Below, piece by piece: positions 41,121-50,635 of a DNA stretch of 64,000 nt. Positions within the stretch are counted from its first letter, which is position 1; the number at the start of each line of letters is the position of its first letter. A model generated the notes under the pieces. It did not search any database and had not been told where the DNA came from. It worked only from the letters and a program-made list of their open reading frames with translations. Source of the stretch: JAVJUV01 sp047314965 (GTDB lineage: Bacteria; Pseudomonadota; Alphaproteobacteria; Rhodobacterales; Rhodobacteraceae); NCBI RefSeq assembly GCF_047314965.1, contig NZ_JBLBVK010000058.1, forward strand, positions 1 to 64,000, in the 5' to 3' direction. Made by a program: the position numbers and the translations under genes.

Positions 41121-42665
41121 TCAGTGGCTCTCCTTCGGTTTGCTGAGCTTGCCCGGTGTGTCGAGCACGATCGACTTGTAGGCATCTGGGGCGAAGAGTT
41201 CTGCGGCCATCGATGTCGTGTAGCGATGAACATGGCCCGCAAAGACCGTGTGAGCGAACAGCAGGGCCAGAAGCCCTCCGACAGCGGCATAGGACAACTT
41301 GGACGGCCGCTGGGTAGCAGCCTCCGCTTCTTCGAGCGCTTCGATGCCATGCGCCTTCCAGAACAGCACGCTGCCCGCCCTCGCAAAACCGACGACGCTG
41401 ATCAGGCTCGAAGACAGGACAACGACCCAGATCCAGAGCATCGCGGACGTATCGAACGACGCTTCAAGGATCAGCAGCTTTCCCAGGAAGCCTGACAGCG
41501 GAGGAAGACCCGCCATTGCGATGGCCCCGGCAAAGAACAGTCCTGCCGTCAATGCGGTTCCCGACATTGGCGGTTGAGCGGTCAGGTCGACATTGCCACG
41601 CCCGGTTCGCACTAGGTCGGACACAAGGAACAGCGCGGCAGCCGCCAGTGTGGAATGCACGATGTAATACAGAGCAGCGGCAATCCCTTCGGGGCTGAAC
41701 AGGGAAATGGCGATCATCACCATCCCCATAGAACCGACGACGGAATAGGCAACAAGGCGATCCAGCTTTCCTGCCGCCAGAACTCCGATCATTCCGATGG
41801 CCAGCGAAATCAGGGCGGCCGGCTGCAGCCAGAGATCGTGAAGGCCGGCCGTCACCTCGAGGTCGGGCGGGAAGATCAAGGTGTAAACACGGATGATCGC
41901 ATACGCCCCGACCTTGGTCATTATCGCGAAAAGTGCTGCCACGGGGGCAGGGGCCTCGGCATAGCTGGATGGTAGCCAGAAGTGGAGCGGAACGAGGGCG
42001 GCCTTGATTGCGAAAACCAGGATCAGCAGAACCGCCGCCACGCGAATGCCAACGGTCTCGTCAGGTCCGATCATGGCTACCCGTTCCGCCAGATCTGCCA
42101 TATTCAGCGTACCGGTCTCAGCATAGATCGAGCCGAGAGCGAACAGGAACAGCGTCGATCCGATCAGGTTGAAGAGCACATATTGAACGCCGGCCCGAAG
42201 CCGCGCATTGCCTCCGGCGTGGATCATGAGGCCGTAAGACGCGATAAGCAGCACCTCGAAGAACACGAAGAGGTTGAAGAGGTCTCCGGTCAGAAACGCG
42301 CCGAGGATGCCCATCAGTTGAAACTGGAACAGCGCATGGAAATGCCGTCCGCGGTCATCCCAGCCGGAGCCGATGGCGTAAAGCAGCACGAAAAGCGCCA
42401 GTACCGACGTCAGCAGCACCATGAGCGTCGACAGCCTGTCGCCCACCACGACAATTCCAAACGGCGCCGCCCAGTCGCTGAGCCGGTAATAAATGACGGA
42501 ACCGTCGGACACTTGCCAGGCCAGCCCGGCGGCTATTGCGATCAGTGCGGCCACGCCGGCCACGGAGAATACACGCTGTATCCCAATGTGATGGCGGGCA
42601 GCGAGAACGATGAAGGGCGCAAGGAAAGCAGGCAGGATGATAGGCGCAATGATCCAGTGGCTCAT
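41121..42665 (-). CDS. mnhD: Mrp antiporter subunit D
   Basis: 514 residues with about 14 helices of the NuoN/MrpD proton-pump family. Key regions are FFEVLLIASYGLMIHAGG (with the Glu of the pump path) and FAIKAALVPLHFWLPSSYAEAP (with the helix Lys). It handles proton or cation translocation together with subunit A. It overlaps mnhC by four bases. Confidence 0.93.
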   Translation of the reverse strand: MSHWIIAPIILPAFLAPFIVLAARHHIGIQRVFSVAGVAALIAIAAGLAWQVSDGSVIYYRLSDWAAPFGIVVVGDRLSTLMVLLTSVLALFVLLYAIGSGWDDRGRHFHALFQFQLMGILGAFLTGDLFNLFVFFEVLLIASYGLMIHAGGNARLRAGVQYVLFNLIGSTLFLFALGSIYAETGTLNMADLAERVAMIGPDETVGIRVAAVLLILVFAIKAALVPLHFWLPSSYAEAPAPVAALFAIMTKVGAYAIIRVYTLIFPPDLEVTAGLHDLWLQPAALISLAIGMIGVLAAGKLDRLVAYSVVGSMGMVMIAISLFSPEGIAAALYYIVHSTLAAAALFLVSDLVRTGRGNVDLTAQPPMSGTALTAGLFFAGAIAMAGLPPLSGFLGKLLILEASFDTSAMLWIWVVVLSSSLISVVGFARAGSVLFWKAHGIEALEEAEAATQRPSKLSYAAVGGLLALLFAHTVFAGHVHRYTTSMAAELFAPDAYKSIVLDTPGKLSKPKESH

Positions 42666-43012
42666 GCCTTTTCCTCCGTCTCGGCTTCCTCTGGTTGATC
42701 GTCGACATGATCGTCGTCTGAGCCCAGGAAAGCGCCCAGGCCGATCATCACGACGACCGCGGTCATCCCGAAAGAAATGACGATGGCCGTGAGGACAAGA
42801 GCCTGCGGTAACGGGTCGGTGTAGACCGTCATGTCATCCCTCAGGACAGGCGGCGCTCCGACGGTCAGTCGGCCAGACGCGAACAAGAACACGTTGACCG
42901 CGTATGTCAGCAAAGACATCCCAAGGATGACAGGGAATGTCCTGAGACGCAGGACCAGATAAATTCCGGCAGCTGTCATCACGCCGACGGCGGAGGCGAC
43001 AAGCAGTTCCAT
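42662..43012 (-). CDS. mnhC: Mrp antiporter subunit C
   Basis: 116 residues, NuoK-like, with three helices (GVMTAAGIYLVLRL, GMSLLTYAVNVFLFASG, QALVLTAIVISFGMTAVVV) and an acidic tail. It starts one base after the mnhAB stop and overlaps mnhD. Confidence 0.92.
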   Translation of the reverse strand: MELLVASAVGVMTAAGIYLVLRLRTFPVILGMSLLTYAVNVFLFASGRLTVGAPPVLRDDMTVYTDPLPQALVLTAIVISFGMTAVVVMIGLGAFLGSDDDHVDDQPEEAETEEKA

Positions 43013-43013
43013 G

Positions 43014-45893
43014 TCAGACGCCTCCCTTTTCTGGCGACGGAATTCCCGGAGTTGGCACCTCGCGGGACGGATCGATATCCATCGGATACTCGCTGTCTGT
43101 CACGTTCGCGCGCCGGGCTAGGCGTGAAAAACTCTCCAGCGACAGCATTACGGCGCCGACTACGGCAAGAAAAACGCCAAGATCGAACAGGGCAGCGGTC
43201 GCCAGTTCGAATTTCTCGAACGGTGGAATGCGGACATAGGTGAAAGCGGATGTCAGGAACGGCTTTTCCACGAACCAGGACCCGATGCCGGTCAGGCCTG
43301 CCACCAGCACCCCCGCGCCGATTACACCGTGATAGGGGTACCTGAGCCGGGCAGAGGTCCATGCGAATCCGCTGGCCATGTATTGCATCACCACGGCAAT
43401 CGAAACGATCAGGCCGGCGATGAACCCGCCTCCCGGCTCGTTGTGACCCCGCAGGAAGATGTAGAAGCCCACCATCAGCACCACGGGCATGATGACCCGT
43501 GTCAGCACCACCATCATCATCGGGTGAACGTTTCCGGCTCGCGGCTGATCCGGAACGCGGTTCAGGAGTCGGGCCCGAACAGGCCCCCCCAGCAGCGTCT
43601 CGGTCAGCGCGAAAATCAAGAGCGCCGCAATCCCCAGGACGATGATCTCGCCATAGGTGTCGAAGCCCCGGAAGTCGACAAGGATCACGTTCACCACGTT
43701 GGTGCCGCCGCCACCCTTGTATGAGTTTGCGAGGTGGAACTCGGAAATCGGAGTCGTGACGGCGTCGCGCAGCAGGTAATGGTAGGCCAGCGCGAAGGTT
43801 GCCAATCCGCCTGCGATCGCCACGCCAGCATCCCGAACACGCCGCAGCACCGTACTTTCGACAGGCGTCCGGTTCGGCAGGAAGTTCAGCGCGAGAAGCA
43901 GCAGGATGATTGTCACCACCTCGACGGTGAACTGCGTCATCGCAAGATCCGGCGCGCTAAGATAGACAAAGCCGATCGAGACCATCAAACCCACTATGCC
44001 GATGAGGATCAGCGCCAGGAGCCGGTTGCGATGCAGGAGGACCAGCCCTCCTGTCGCTGCGACCAACATGGCCCATCCCGCGATCGGGACCGGTCCCGCG
44101 AACTGCACGTCCCGCGTCGGTGCCGCCACCGTGCCCGTGATCCAGGCGTGATAGCCCGCCGCGACGATCGCAACCACTCCGATCATCGCATACCGGGTGA
44201 ACGCCCCGTTGTGCAGGCCGTTGATGACCACCTTTGCGACCTTGGCTGCTGTCTCAACGATCGCCTCGAAAATGACCTTTGCTTCCGGGCGCGGCGACGC
44301 TTCCCAAAGTCTCAGCAACGGGTTGAAAACCACCATCAGGAAAAGGCCGCCGGCGACGGCGATGATCGACATGAAAAGCGCTGGAACCAGGCCATGCCAA
44401 ATCTTGAAATATGCCTTCGGAACCTCCGCCTCGCCGTTCAACAGAGATGCGGTCACCAACTTGACGAACGGTTCAGCCAGAAACGGAGCAACGCCAATCG
44501 CCACGACCAGAACGACGAGGATCGCAGGCGGCATCCACATGCCCGGGTTCGGATCATGTGGTTTCGAAGGATAGTCGTCGCGTACCGGGCCAAGGAACGT
44601 GTGGCCGATCAGGCGGAAACAATAAGCTGCGGAAAACAGCGACCCGAATGTCGCCAGCGTGGGAACCAGCCAGTAACTGCCGAACAGCACCGTATGGTGC
44701 GCCTCCTCCAGCATCATTTCTTTCGAGAGAAACCCGTTCAAAAAGGGAATACCCGCCATCGAAAGCGCGGCCAGCGTCGCGACTACGAAGGTCACGGGCA
44801 TCAGGGTTCTGAGGCCGCCAAGACGCCTGATGTCGCGGGTGTGCGCCTCGTGATCGACAATCCCGGCCGACATGAACAACGCCGCCTTGAAGGTGGCATG
44901 ATTCAGAATGTGAAACACGGCCGCCATGGCCCCGAAGGCAGTGCCCGTACCAAGCAGCATGGTGATCAGGCCAAGATGACTGACCGTCGAAAACGCCAGA
45001 AGTGCCTTCAGATCGTGTTTGAAGAGAGCGATGATTGCGCCCAGAACCATCGTCACCAGGCCGGCGGTCGTGACGATGACGAACCATTCCGGTGTGCCGG
45101 ACAGCACCGGCCACATCCGGGCCATCAGGAAAATACCGGCCTTCACCATCGTGGCGGAATGCAGGTAGGCCGAGACCGGTGTCGGAGCCGCCATCGCGTG
45201 CGGCAGCCAGAAATGGAACGGGAACTGCGCCGACTTGGTGAAGCAGCCAAGCAGGATGAGGATCAGTGCCGGAACATAAAGCGGGTCCGCCTGGATCAAC
45301 TCCCTGTTTTCGAGAATGACGCTCAGGTCGTAGCTGCCCACGATCTGGCCAAGGATCAGCATGCCGCCGATCATGGCAAGCCCGCCCATGCCCGTCACGG
45401 CCAGCGCCATCCGTGCGCCCTGACGGCCTTCGGGCAGGTGCTTCCAGTATCCGATCAAAAGGAAGGAAGAGAGCGAGGTGAGTTCCCAGAAAACAAGCAA
45501 AAGCAGTATGTTGTCGCTCAGGACGATCCCCACCATCGCGCCCTGGAACAGAAGGAGATAGGTGAAGAACTCACCCATATTGTCGTTCCGGCTCAGATAG
45601 TGGCGGGCATAGGCGATAATGAGCAGTCCAATCCCGAGGATGAGGAACGCAAAAAAGAACCCAAGCCCGTCGAGCATCAGGGTGAAGTTCAGACCCAGCG
45701 CGGGCATCCATTCGATGCGGGAGGTTACGACCTCACCGGCCAGCACGTCCGGCAGGTTCGTCAGCAGACCGATGAACGCCGCCAGCGAGACAGTGAAAGT
45801 CACTCCGGCGCATGCGGCACGACCCGCTGCGTTCATGATCCCCGGCAGCAATGCTCCCAGGAATGGAAGAAGAACAATGAAAGAAAGTGACAA
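43014..45893 (-). CDS. mnhA: Mrp antiporter fused A/B subunit
   Basis: 959 residues. The N-terminal 500 are the NuoL/MrpA pump (FWELTSLSSFLLIGYWKH, KSAQFPFHFWLPHAMAAPTP, FKHDLKALLAFSTVSHLG). A NuoJ-like MrpA extension follows (MTQFTVEVVTIILLLLALNF). The last part (VIMPVVLMVGFYIFLRGHNEPGGGFIAGL) is subunit B. The A-B fusion, as in rhizobial PhaA, explains why no separate mnhB is present. It starts at TTG 45893, with GTGAGG close upstream. It is the first gene of the operon; about 260 bases separate it from the next gene. Confidence 0.93.
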   Translation of the reverse strand: MSLSFIVLLPFLGALLPGIMNAAGRAACAGVTFTVSLAAFIGLLTNLPDVLAGEVVTSRIEWMPALGLNFTLMLDGLGFFFAFLILGIGLLIIAYARHYLSRNDNMGEFFTYLLLFQGAMVGIVLSDNILLLLVFWELTSLSSFLLIGYWKHLPEGRQGARMALAVTGMGGLAMIGGMLILGQIVGSYDLSVILENRELIQADPLYVPALILILLGCFTKSAQFPFHFWLPHAMAAPTPVSAYLHSATMVKAGIFLMARMWPVLSGTPEWFVIVTTAGLVTMVLGAIIALFKHDLKALLAFSTVSHLGLITMLLGTGTAFGAMAAVFHILNHATFKAALFMSAGIVDHEAHTRDIRRLGGLRTLMPVTFVVATLAALSMAGIPFLNGFLSKEMMLEEAHHTVLFGSYWLVPTLATFGSLFSAAYCFRLIGHTFLGPVRDDYPSKPHDPNPGMWMPPAILVVLVVAIGVAPFLAEPFVKLVTASLLNGEAEVPKAYFKIWHGLVPALFMSIIAVAGGLFLMVVFNPLLRLWEASPRPEAKVIFEAIVETAAKVAKVVINGLHNGAFTRYAMIGVVAIVAAGYHAWITGTVAAPTRDVQFAGPVPIAGWAMLVAATGGLVLLHRNRLLALILIGIVGLMVSIGFVYLSAPDLAMTQFTVEVVTIILLLLALNFLPNRTPVESTVLRRVRDAGVAIAGGLATFALAYHYLLRDAVTTPISEFHLANSYKGGGGTNVVNVILVDFRGFDTYGEIIVLGIAALLIFALTETLLGGPVRARLLNRVPDQPRAGNVHPMMMVVLTRVIMPVVLMVGFYIFLRGHNEPGGGFIAGLIVSIAVVMQYMASGFAWTSARLRYPYHGVIGAGVLVAGLTGIGSWFVEKPFLTSAFTYVRIPPFEKFELATAALFDLGVFLAVVGAVMLSLESFSRLARRANVTDSEYPMDIDPSREVPTPGIPSPEKGGV

Positions 45894-46154
45894 AGCCTCA
45901 CCCCGTCTAGCCCGTGCCGTTTATTTGATATTTCGAAATGGTGTGCAAACGCATTCCGACAACTGATTTTCGCGGAAAACAGGACTTTGCGTTCGGAAAC
46001 GGTTCACAAGACCGACCGCGCACACTGCAGATCGGAACCTGGATGCAGAGTATCGGTGCGAAATTCAGGCGCCGAAAAGTAATCCTGCCTCAGATGTCCT
46101 GCATAAACCTCGTCGGTCGAGAAAACTGGGGGCGGGAAGGTCGGCTTTCCGGTT

Positions 46155-46835
46155 TCAGAAGCGAAACCTGTGAAGCGCGTGTCCTTCACGGCGCAACCAG
46201 TGGCGCTGGGCGTTGTAACCTGGGAAAATGTCGCTAACGACCCCCCAGAAGGCGGGGGAGTGGTCCATGTGAACCAGATGCGCCACCTCATGCGCGGCAA
46301 CATAGTCCAGCACATCCTTGGGCGCCAGAATCAGCCGCCATGAGAACATCAGGTTGCCTTCGGAGGAGCACGATCCCCAGCGCGACCGGGTATCTCTCAA
46401 CGTCAGGCGACCGTAGGGCCGATCCACCATTTCGGCAAACCGCTCGACGGCGCCCGCCAGCCTGTCGCGCGCCATGTGTTTCAGAAGTGCCGCCGCCGCC
46501 GGCCCGGGCCGGCCTTCGGGTACCATGAGCGTGCCGGGCAGCAGTCGCGCCGAACGCCCTGTACCGATCGCGACATGGCGCGACTGGCCTTCCACCGGAA
46601 GAATGGAGCCCGGTACCACGTCGATGCTCTCACCCCTCCGGGACAGAGCTCCTGCGATCCATCCAGCCTTTTCTTCGGCGAACCGCCTGGCGTCCCTCTC
46701 GCTGACGCCCTTGGGCAGCGTCATGGTCACCCTGCCGTCCAGTTGCGACACGCGCAGCGACAACCGCCGCGCTCGCGCCGAGCGCCGCAAAATAATGTCG
46801 ACCGGAGGATTGCCCGGAAGAGTGAACTGCCCCAT
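46155..46835 (-). CDS. YgjP-like metallopeptidase-domain protein
   Basis: 226 residues from ATG 46835 (MGQFTLPGNPPVDIILRRS). The zinc motif HExxH is in VAAHEVAHLVHMDHSPAFW, with RDTRSRWGSCSSEGNL before it, typical of the YgjP/WSS1-related DUF45 family. The upstream open frame to 47021 overlaps the divergent FYDLN gene and is not used. A protease role in quality control is inferred from the family only. Confidence 0.85.
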   Translation of the reverse strand: MGQFTLPGNPPVDIILRRSARARRLSLRVSQLDGRVTMTLPKGVSERDARRFAEEKAGWIAGALSRRGESIDVVPGSILPVEGQSRHVAIGTGRSARLLPGTLMVPEGRPGPAAAALLKHMARDRLAGAVERFAEMVDRPYGRLTLRDTRSRWGSCSSEGNLMFSWRLILAPKDVLDYVAAHEVAHLVHMDHSPAFWGVVSDIFPGYNAQRHWLRREGHALHRFRF

Positions 46836-46998
46836 ATGAACGGACCTGACGTGATGCCTTGGTTGCAGGCGCGAGCCTAGCTTTAACGTGCAACTCTCGT
46901 CCAGCACGCAGGTCGTGTCGCAAAAGCCTTTGACAGGACCGAAGCGTTGTGGCAGGGGACGCGTCAATCCTGAGAGAACAGTAGGAAAAGAGGCCCAT

Positions 46999-47322
46999 AT
47001 GCCCAAGGAAGAATGGGGCACGAAGCGCGTTTGCCCGACAACCGGAAAGCGGTTTTATGACCTGAACAAGACCCCGATCATCAGCCCGTACACGGGCGAG
47101 GTGGTCTCTCTTGATACGGGCAAGGGTAGCCGCACTCTGGTCGCCGACAAATCCGACAAGAGCATCAAGGCGGAAGTCGAGATCGAGGACGATGATGATC
47201 TGGTACTCGACGACGACGACACGGATGTCGATCTGGGTGACGACGTCCTTGAAGATGATGACGACGATGATGATGTCTCGCTCGACGACATCGCCGATGT
47301 CGCGTCCGACGACGACGAATGA
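46999..47322 (+). CDS. FYDLN-acid family protein (TIGR02300 type)
   Basis: 107 residues. The N-terminal half WGTKRVCPTTGKRFYDLNKTPIISPYTG is the family hallmark. The second half is almost all Asp, with about 30 acidic residues. AAAAGAGG lies before the ATG. Found across alphaproteobacteria and of unknown function. It lies just upstream of tRNA-Ala, an arrangement common in Rhodobacterales. Confidence 0.9.
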   Translation: MPKEEWGTKRVCPTTGKRFYDLNKTPIISPYTGEVVSLDTGKGSRTLVADKSDKSIKAEVEIEDDDDLVLDDDDTDVDLGDDVLEDDDDDDDVSLDDIADVASDDDE

Positions 47323-47396
47323 ACTTTTTTGGCTTGCGCCAATGGCGCGAAGCCATTAACTGACGCGGGCGCGGACCGGACGGTTCGCACCCGGAT

Positions 47397-47472
<76 letters not shown>

Positions 47473-47683
47473 AAACCCCTTTTTACAGGTTCGACCAAAT
47501 GGGGCGCCGCGTTGGAGCCGGACATGGCTCGTGAACCCTTCTTGGACCGGGAGGTTTCCATTCGGCGCGCACTCAAACCTGTATTCTGTCGCACGGCCCC
47601 TTTATTATGTGATCTGCGAAGGGGGCTCTGGTGATTCGATCCCTTCGGGTATCGGGATCTTCCAGCGAGTTGCCAAGTCCTGA

Positions 47684-48367
47684 ATGTTGTTCAGAAGTCT
47701 TACTCTTTTATGCGCGATTGCCGCCGCATCCTTGGGATGGCTTTCGGCGGCGTTAGCGGTGGATGAGATCGCGCTGGCCCGCGTGAGCACGCTGCCCGAC
47801 TATGACAGCTTTCGGCTTTTGAAAGAGTCCCCACCTGAGCGGGCAATGTCCATTCGCGCAGACCGCGCCATCCTGACCGCCTGCGACGATGCGCTTGGCG
47901 GTCGTCTGGGATCGGTTCTGCCCTCGGAAGCGCTGACCGAAGTAGCCTCGAAATGCACGGATATCGGCCGCCAGATCAGCCAGGCAGCCCCGACCTGGGC
48001 CTTTCCGGCATTCGTGAGCGCGGTCTCGGCTTACCATCTGGGCGATCGGGAGACGGCCTTCGCAGACCTGCGGCAGTCGCGTCGTTTCGGACCTTACGAG
48101 AGCTGGCTTGCCGAGCGCCGCGTCGGTTTTGCGTTGCAATTGCTCGAGGAGGCGCCCGACTTTGCGCGCGAGGCATTGAACGCCGACATTGCGGCCCTTC
48201 TGGAAAGCCGGCTCGGACGCATATACGTGGCCTCGATATATGTCCGGTCGCCGGACGTCCGGCCGCTCATCCTGGCGCAGTTGGAGTCCCTGGAGCCTGA
48301 TTTGAAAAGGGAGTTCCTTTTCCGGGCGCGACAAGCCGCGAATCCTCTCGATATGCGCAATGAATGA
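47684..48367 (+). CDS. Exported hypothetical protein near the exopolysaccharide locus
   Basis: 227 residues from ATG 47684, with signal peptide MLFRSLTLLCAIAAASLGWL ending near AALA. The mature part is alpha-helical, with alternating Ala/Leu/Arg and sequences such as WAFPAFVSAVSAYHLGDRETAFADL that suggest TPR-like helices. No family recognised. It lies 36 bases before the ligase-like gene and is likely co-transcribed, so a scaffold in polysaccharide export is possible. Confidence 0.6.
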   Translation: MLFRSLTLLCAIAAASLGWLSAALAVDEIALARVSTLPDYDSFRLLKESPPERAMSIRADRAILTACDDALGGRLGSVLPSEALTEVASKCTDIGRQISQAAPTWAFPAFVSAVSAYHLGDRETAFADLRQSRRFGPYESWLAERRVGFALQLLEEAPDFAREALNADIAALLESRLGRIYVASIYVRSPDVRPLILAQLESLEPDLKREFLFRARQAANPLDMRNE

Positions 48368-48403
48368 AACCCGCAGGATAGATGTCGCGACCGGAAGGTG
48401 GCC

Positions 48404-49792
48404 ATGGCGGTTATGAAGCTGGCGCGCAGCAATTCCGTCATGACCGGCGCCATGTCTGGCGGTAATCGCTATCCGGCGTGGCTGTCATGGGCGGTGATGG
48501 CCATAGTCATGGCATCGCCTTTGCCGCTTGCCAGCAATCGTCCGGTGTTCTGGCTCCTTTGGGCGTCAGTCATCTTTTTCCTATTGGCAATGCATATGAT
48601 CGGCAAGGCGACCCGCGGCGAGGGTCTGGACGCGCCGCTCTCTTCGATGAAGGTCTTCTCGGCGGGCTGCGCGGCATTCATCCTTTACGGGGTGCTCCAG
48701 ACCTTGCGACTTCCAGGGCTGGAGCTGCCCGGCGGACGGATAAGCATCGCGCCGGACGCGACTCTTCTGGGCGTGCTGCGCTGGACCTCTTACGCAGTCT
48801 TCTTTTTTCTCTGCGTGCAGGTCACCAAGCGCCGCAGGCGCGCTCGGAGACTTGCATGGGCGGCGTTCATCTTCACGGGCGCCTATTGCGCGCTTTCCTT
48901 GCTGGTATTCCGTTATCTTGGAGAGGTTGCCTATCTCGGGCCGCAGAACGGGTATGCCGACTTCGTGACAGGTTCCTTCATCAACCGGAATTCATTCGCG
49001 AACTACGCTGGAATGGGGTTCTGCCTGGGACTCGCCTTGGTGCTGCGCGAAATGGCTCAAGCCGGGCAGGACCGGTCGCGGATCGCGTGGTTCTTTTCGC
49101 CCGATGGCATGAAGGTCGGGATCATGTGGATCGTTCTTGCGATGATGGCCGCCGCGATCATTTCCTCGGCGTCCCGAATGGGTGTCGCTTCCACTGCCGC
49201 CGGGGCGATGGTGATCTCCATTCTCGTCCTCAAGAAGTATGGGTCGAAGTGGAGCGTGAGACTTTGGTTTGTCTTGGTGGGTCTTTTCATCGTCTTGCTG
49301 GCCGGCACCCTCCTGGTTGGTCAAAACCTGATCGAACGCATGCTTTTCATCAGTCAGGAGGGGCAGAACCGGGCTGCCCTTTACCTTCAGGTAATCGAAC
49401 TGATTCAGGAACGTCCCGTCTTCGGCTTTGGCCTCGACACGTTCGAGATCGCGTTTCAATCCGTTCATCGGCCTCCCGTTTCTCCCGATTATTTCTGGGA
49501 TAAGGCGCATTCGACATATCTGGCGCTCTGGAGCGAGATGGGGCCGGTTTTCGGGAGCATCCCTCCGCTTCTGGTTCTTGTTCTGACGGTGCGGATCCTG
49601 CTGGCCGACTTGCGACAGGAGAGCGACATTCTGTTCTCGATCGTTGCATTCGGGGTGATCGTTCAGAACACATTGCATTCCGCGGTGGATTTCAGTCTGG
49701 AAATACCCGCAAACGTGTATCTCTTTCTTTTCCTCCTCGCCCTTGCGTATGGCAGGAAGCCATCAGGGAACGGCCGCAATGAAACTCGGTGA
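48404..49792 (+). CDS. O-antigen ligase/polymerase family membrane protein
   Basis: 462 residues from ATG 48404 (GGAAGG upstream; GTG 48398 and ATG 48413 are also possible). About ten to twelve helices. The Wzy_C-type periplasmic loop contains GQNRAALYLQVIELIQERPVFGFGLDTFE and AHSTYLALWSEMG. This matches the WaaL/Wzy_C family that polymerises or ligates glycans on lipid carriers. The last codons overlap the phosphatase gene. Confidence 0.82.
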   Translation: MAVMKLARSNSVMTGAMSGGNRYPAWLSWAVMAIVMASPLPLASNRPVFWLLWASVIFFLLAMHMIGKATRGEGLDAPLSSMKVFSAGCAAFILYGVLQTLRLPGLELPGGRISIAPDATLLGVLRWTSYAVFFFLCVQVTKRRRRARRLAWAAFIFTGAYCALSLLVFRYLGEVAYLGPQNGYADFVTGSFINRNSFANYAGMGFCLGLALVLREMAQAGQDRSRIAWFFSPDGMKVGIMWIVLAMMAAAIISSASRMGVASTAAGAMVISILVLKKYGSKWSVRLWFVLVGLFIVLLAGTLLVGQNLIERMLFISQEGQNRAALYLQVIELIQERPVFGFGLDTFEIAFQSVHRPPVSPDYFWDKAHSTYLALWSEMGPVFGSIPPLLVLVLTVRILLADLRQESDILFSIVAFGVIVQNTLHSAVDFSLEIPANVYLFLFLLALAYGRKPSGNGRNETR

Positions 49793-50561
49793 TTTTTTTC
49801 GCGGCCTCTTCGGACGGGCTCCCGACGCGGCCTTGGGCGGGCGCGACCGGCTGAGTTGGCCAGAAATACCGGATTCGCTTTACGTTATCGGCGATGTTCA
49901 TGGCTGTCTTTCGCAGCTCAAAGATCTGGAACGGCAACTTCTGGAAGATGCCGAAGCCCGCGCCGGGCGGGCGGTCATGGTGCTTTTGGGCGATCTGGTG
50001 GACCGCGGTCCGAGGAGCGCGGAAGTTATCGATCACCTTCTGGGCGCGGCGCCTTCCCGGTTTGAGCGCGTCGTCCTTTGCGGGAACCACGATGCGATGT
50101 TTCTGGAGTTTCTGGCCGAGCCGTCCTTATCCTCACCCTGGCTTGGCCTCGGCGGCGAAGAAACTCTCAGATCGTATGGGATCGAGCTGGATCAGAGGCC
50201 GGATCTGCGCCGGCTGAAAATGCAGTTGCACACGCTGGTTCCTCCCGAGCATGTCGGGTTCCTGAGTAGGCTGCCGGTCTGTATCGATCTTCCAGGATAT
50301 TTCCTTGTCCATGCAGGTGTCGATCCGGAGCGGAAACTGTCCGAGCAACGAGTCTGGGACATGCTGATGATCCGCGATGCATTCCTGGAACACGGTGGTC
50401 CATTTGAAAAATGCATCGTGCATGGGCACACCGCTGTGGATGCGGTCGAGATCGGCCCCGACCGTATCGCTGTTGATACGGGCGCCTATGGCACAGGCCT
50501 GCTCAGCGCCGTTCGGCTGGCGCCGAATGAAAAGCCGCAGGTTTTTTCTTCCGGACAATAG
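49779..50561 (+). CDS. Serine/threonine-phosphatase-type metallophosphoesterase
   Basis: 260 residues from ATG 49779, overlapping the ligase-like gene by 14 bases. The metal motifs appear in order: GDVHG, GDLVDRG, GNHD and HGHT. It is of the type that includes bacterial PPP-family phosphatases. Lying next to a tyrosine kinase for polysaccharide chain length, it may act on phosphorylated Wzz or on other proteins. That link is an inference. Confidence 0.87.
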   Translation: MKLGDFFRGLFGRAPDAALGGRDRLSWPEIPDSLYVIGDVHGCLSQLKDLERQLLEDAEARAGRAVMVLLGDLVDRGPRSAEVIDHLLGAAPSRFERVVLCGNHDAMFLEFLAEPSLSSPWLGLGGEETLRSYGIELDQRPDLRRLKMQLHTLVPPEHVGFLSRLPVCIDLPGYFLVHAGVDPERKLSEQRVWDMLMIRDAFLEHGGPFEKCIVHGHTAVDAVEIGPDRIAVDTGAYGTGLLSAVRLAPNEKPQVFSSGQ

Positions 50562-50635
50562 CTTGCAATTCATTTCTTTGATTTAATTTGAAAATAGGCT
50601 GTTTCGATTCTTGTGTGCTGAGGGGTGGCGGGAAG

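Noticed and set aside
43734..45890. Open frame of 718 codons on the plus strand opposite mnhAB
   Set aside because: Charged, His/Arg/Gln-rich composition with no protein motif. It is the antisense shadow of a GC-rich membrane-protein gene.
47331..47355. Hairpin GGCTTGCGCC/GGCGCGAAGCC between the FYDLN gene and tRNA-Ala
   Set aside because: The T-run lies before rather than after the stem on the plus strand and one arm has a bulge, so I do not call it a terminator.
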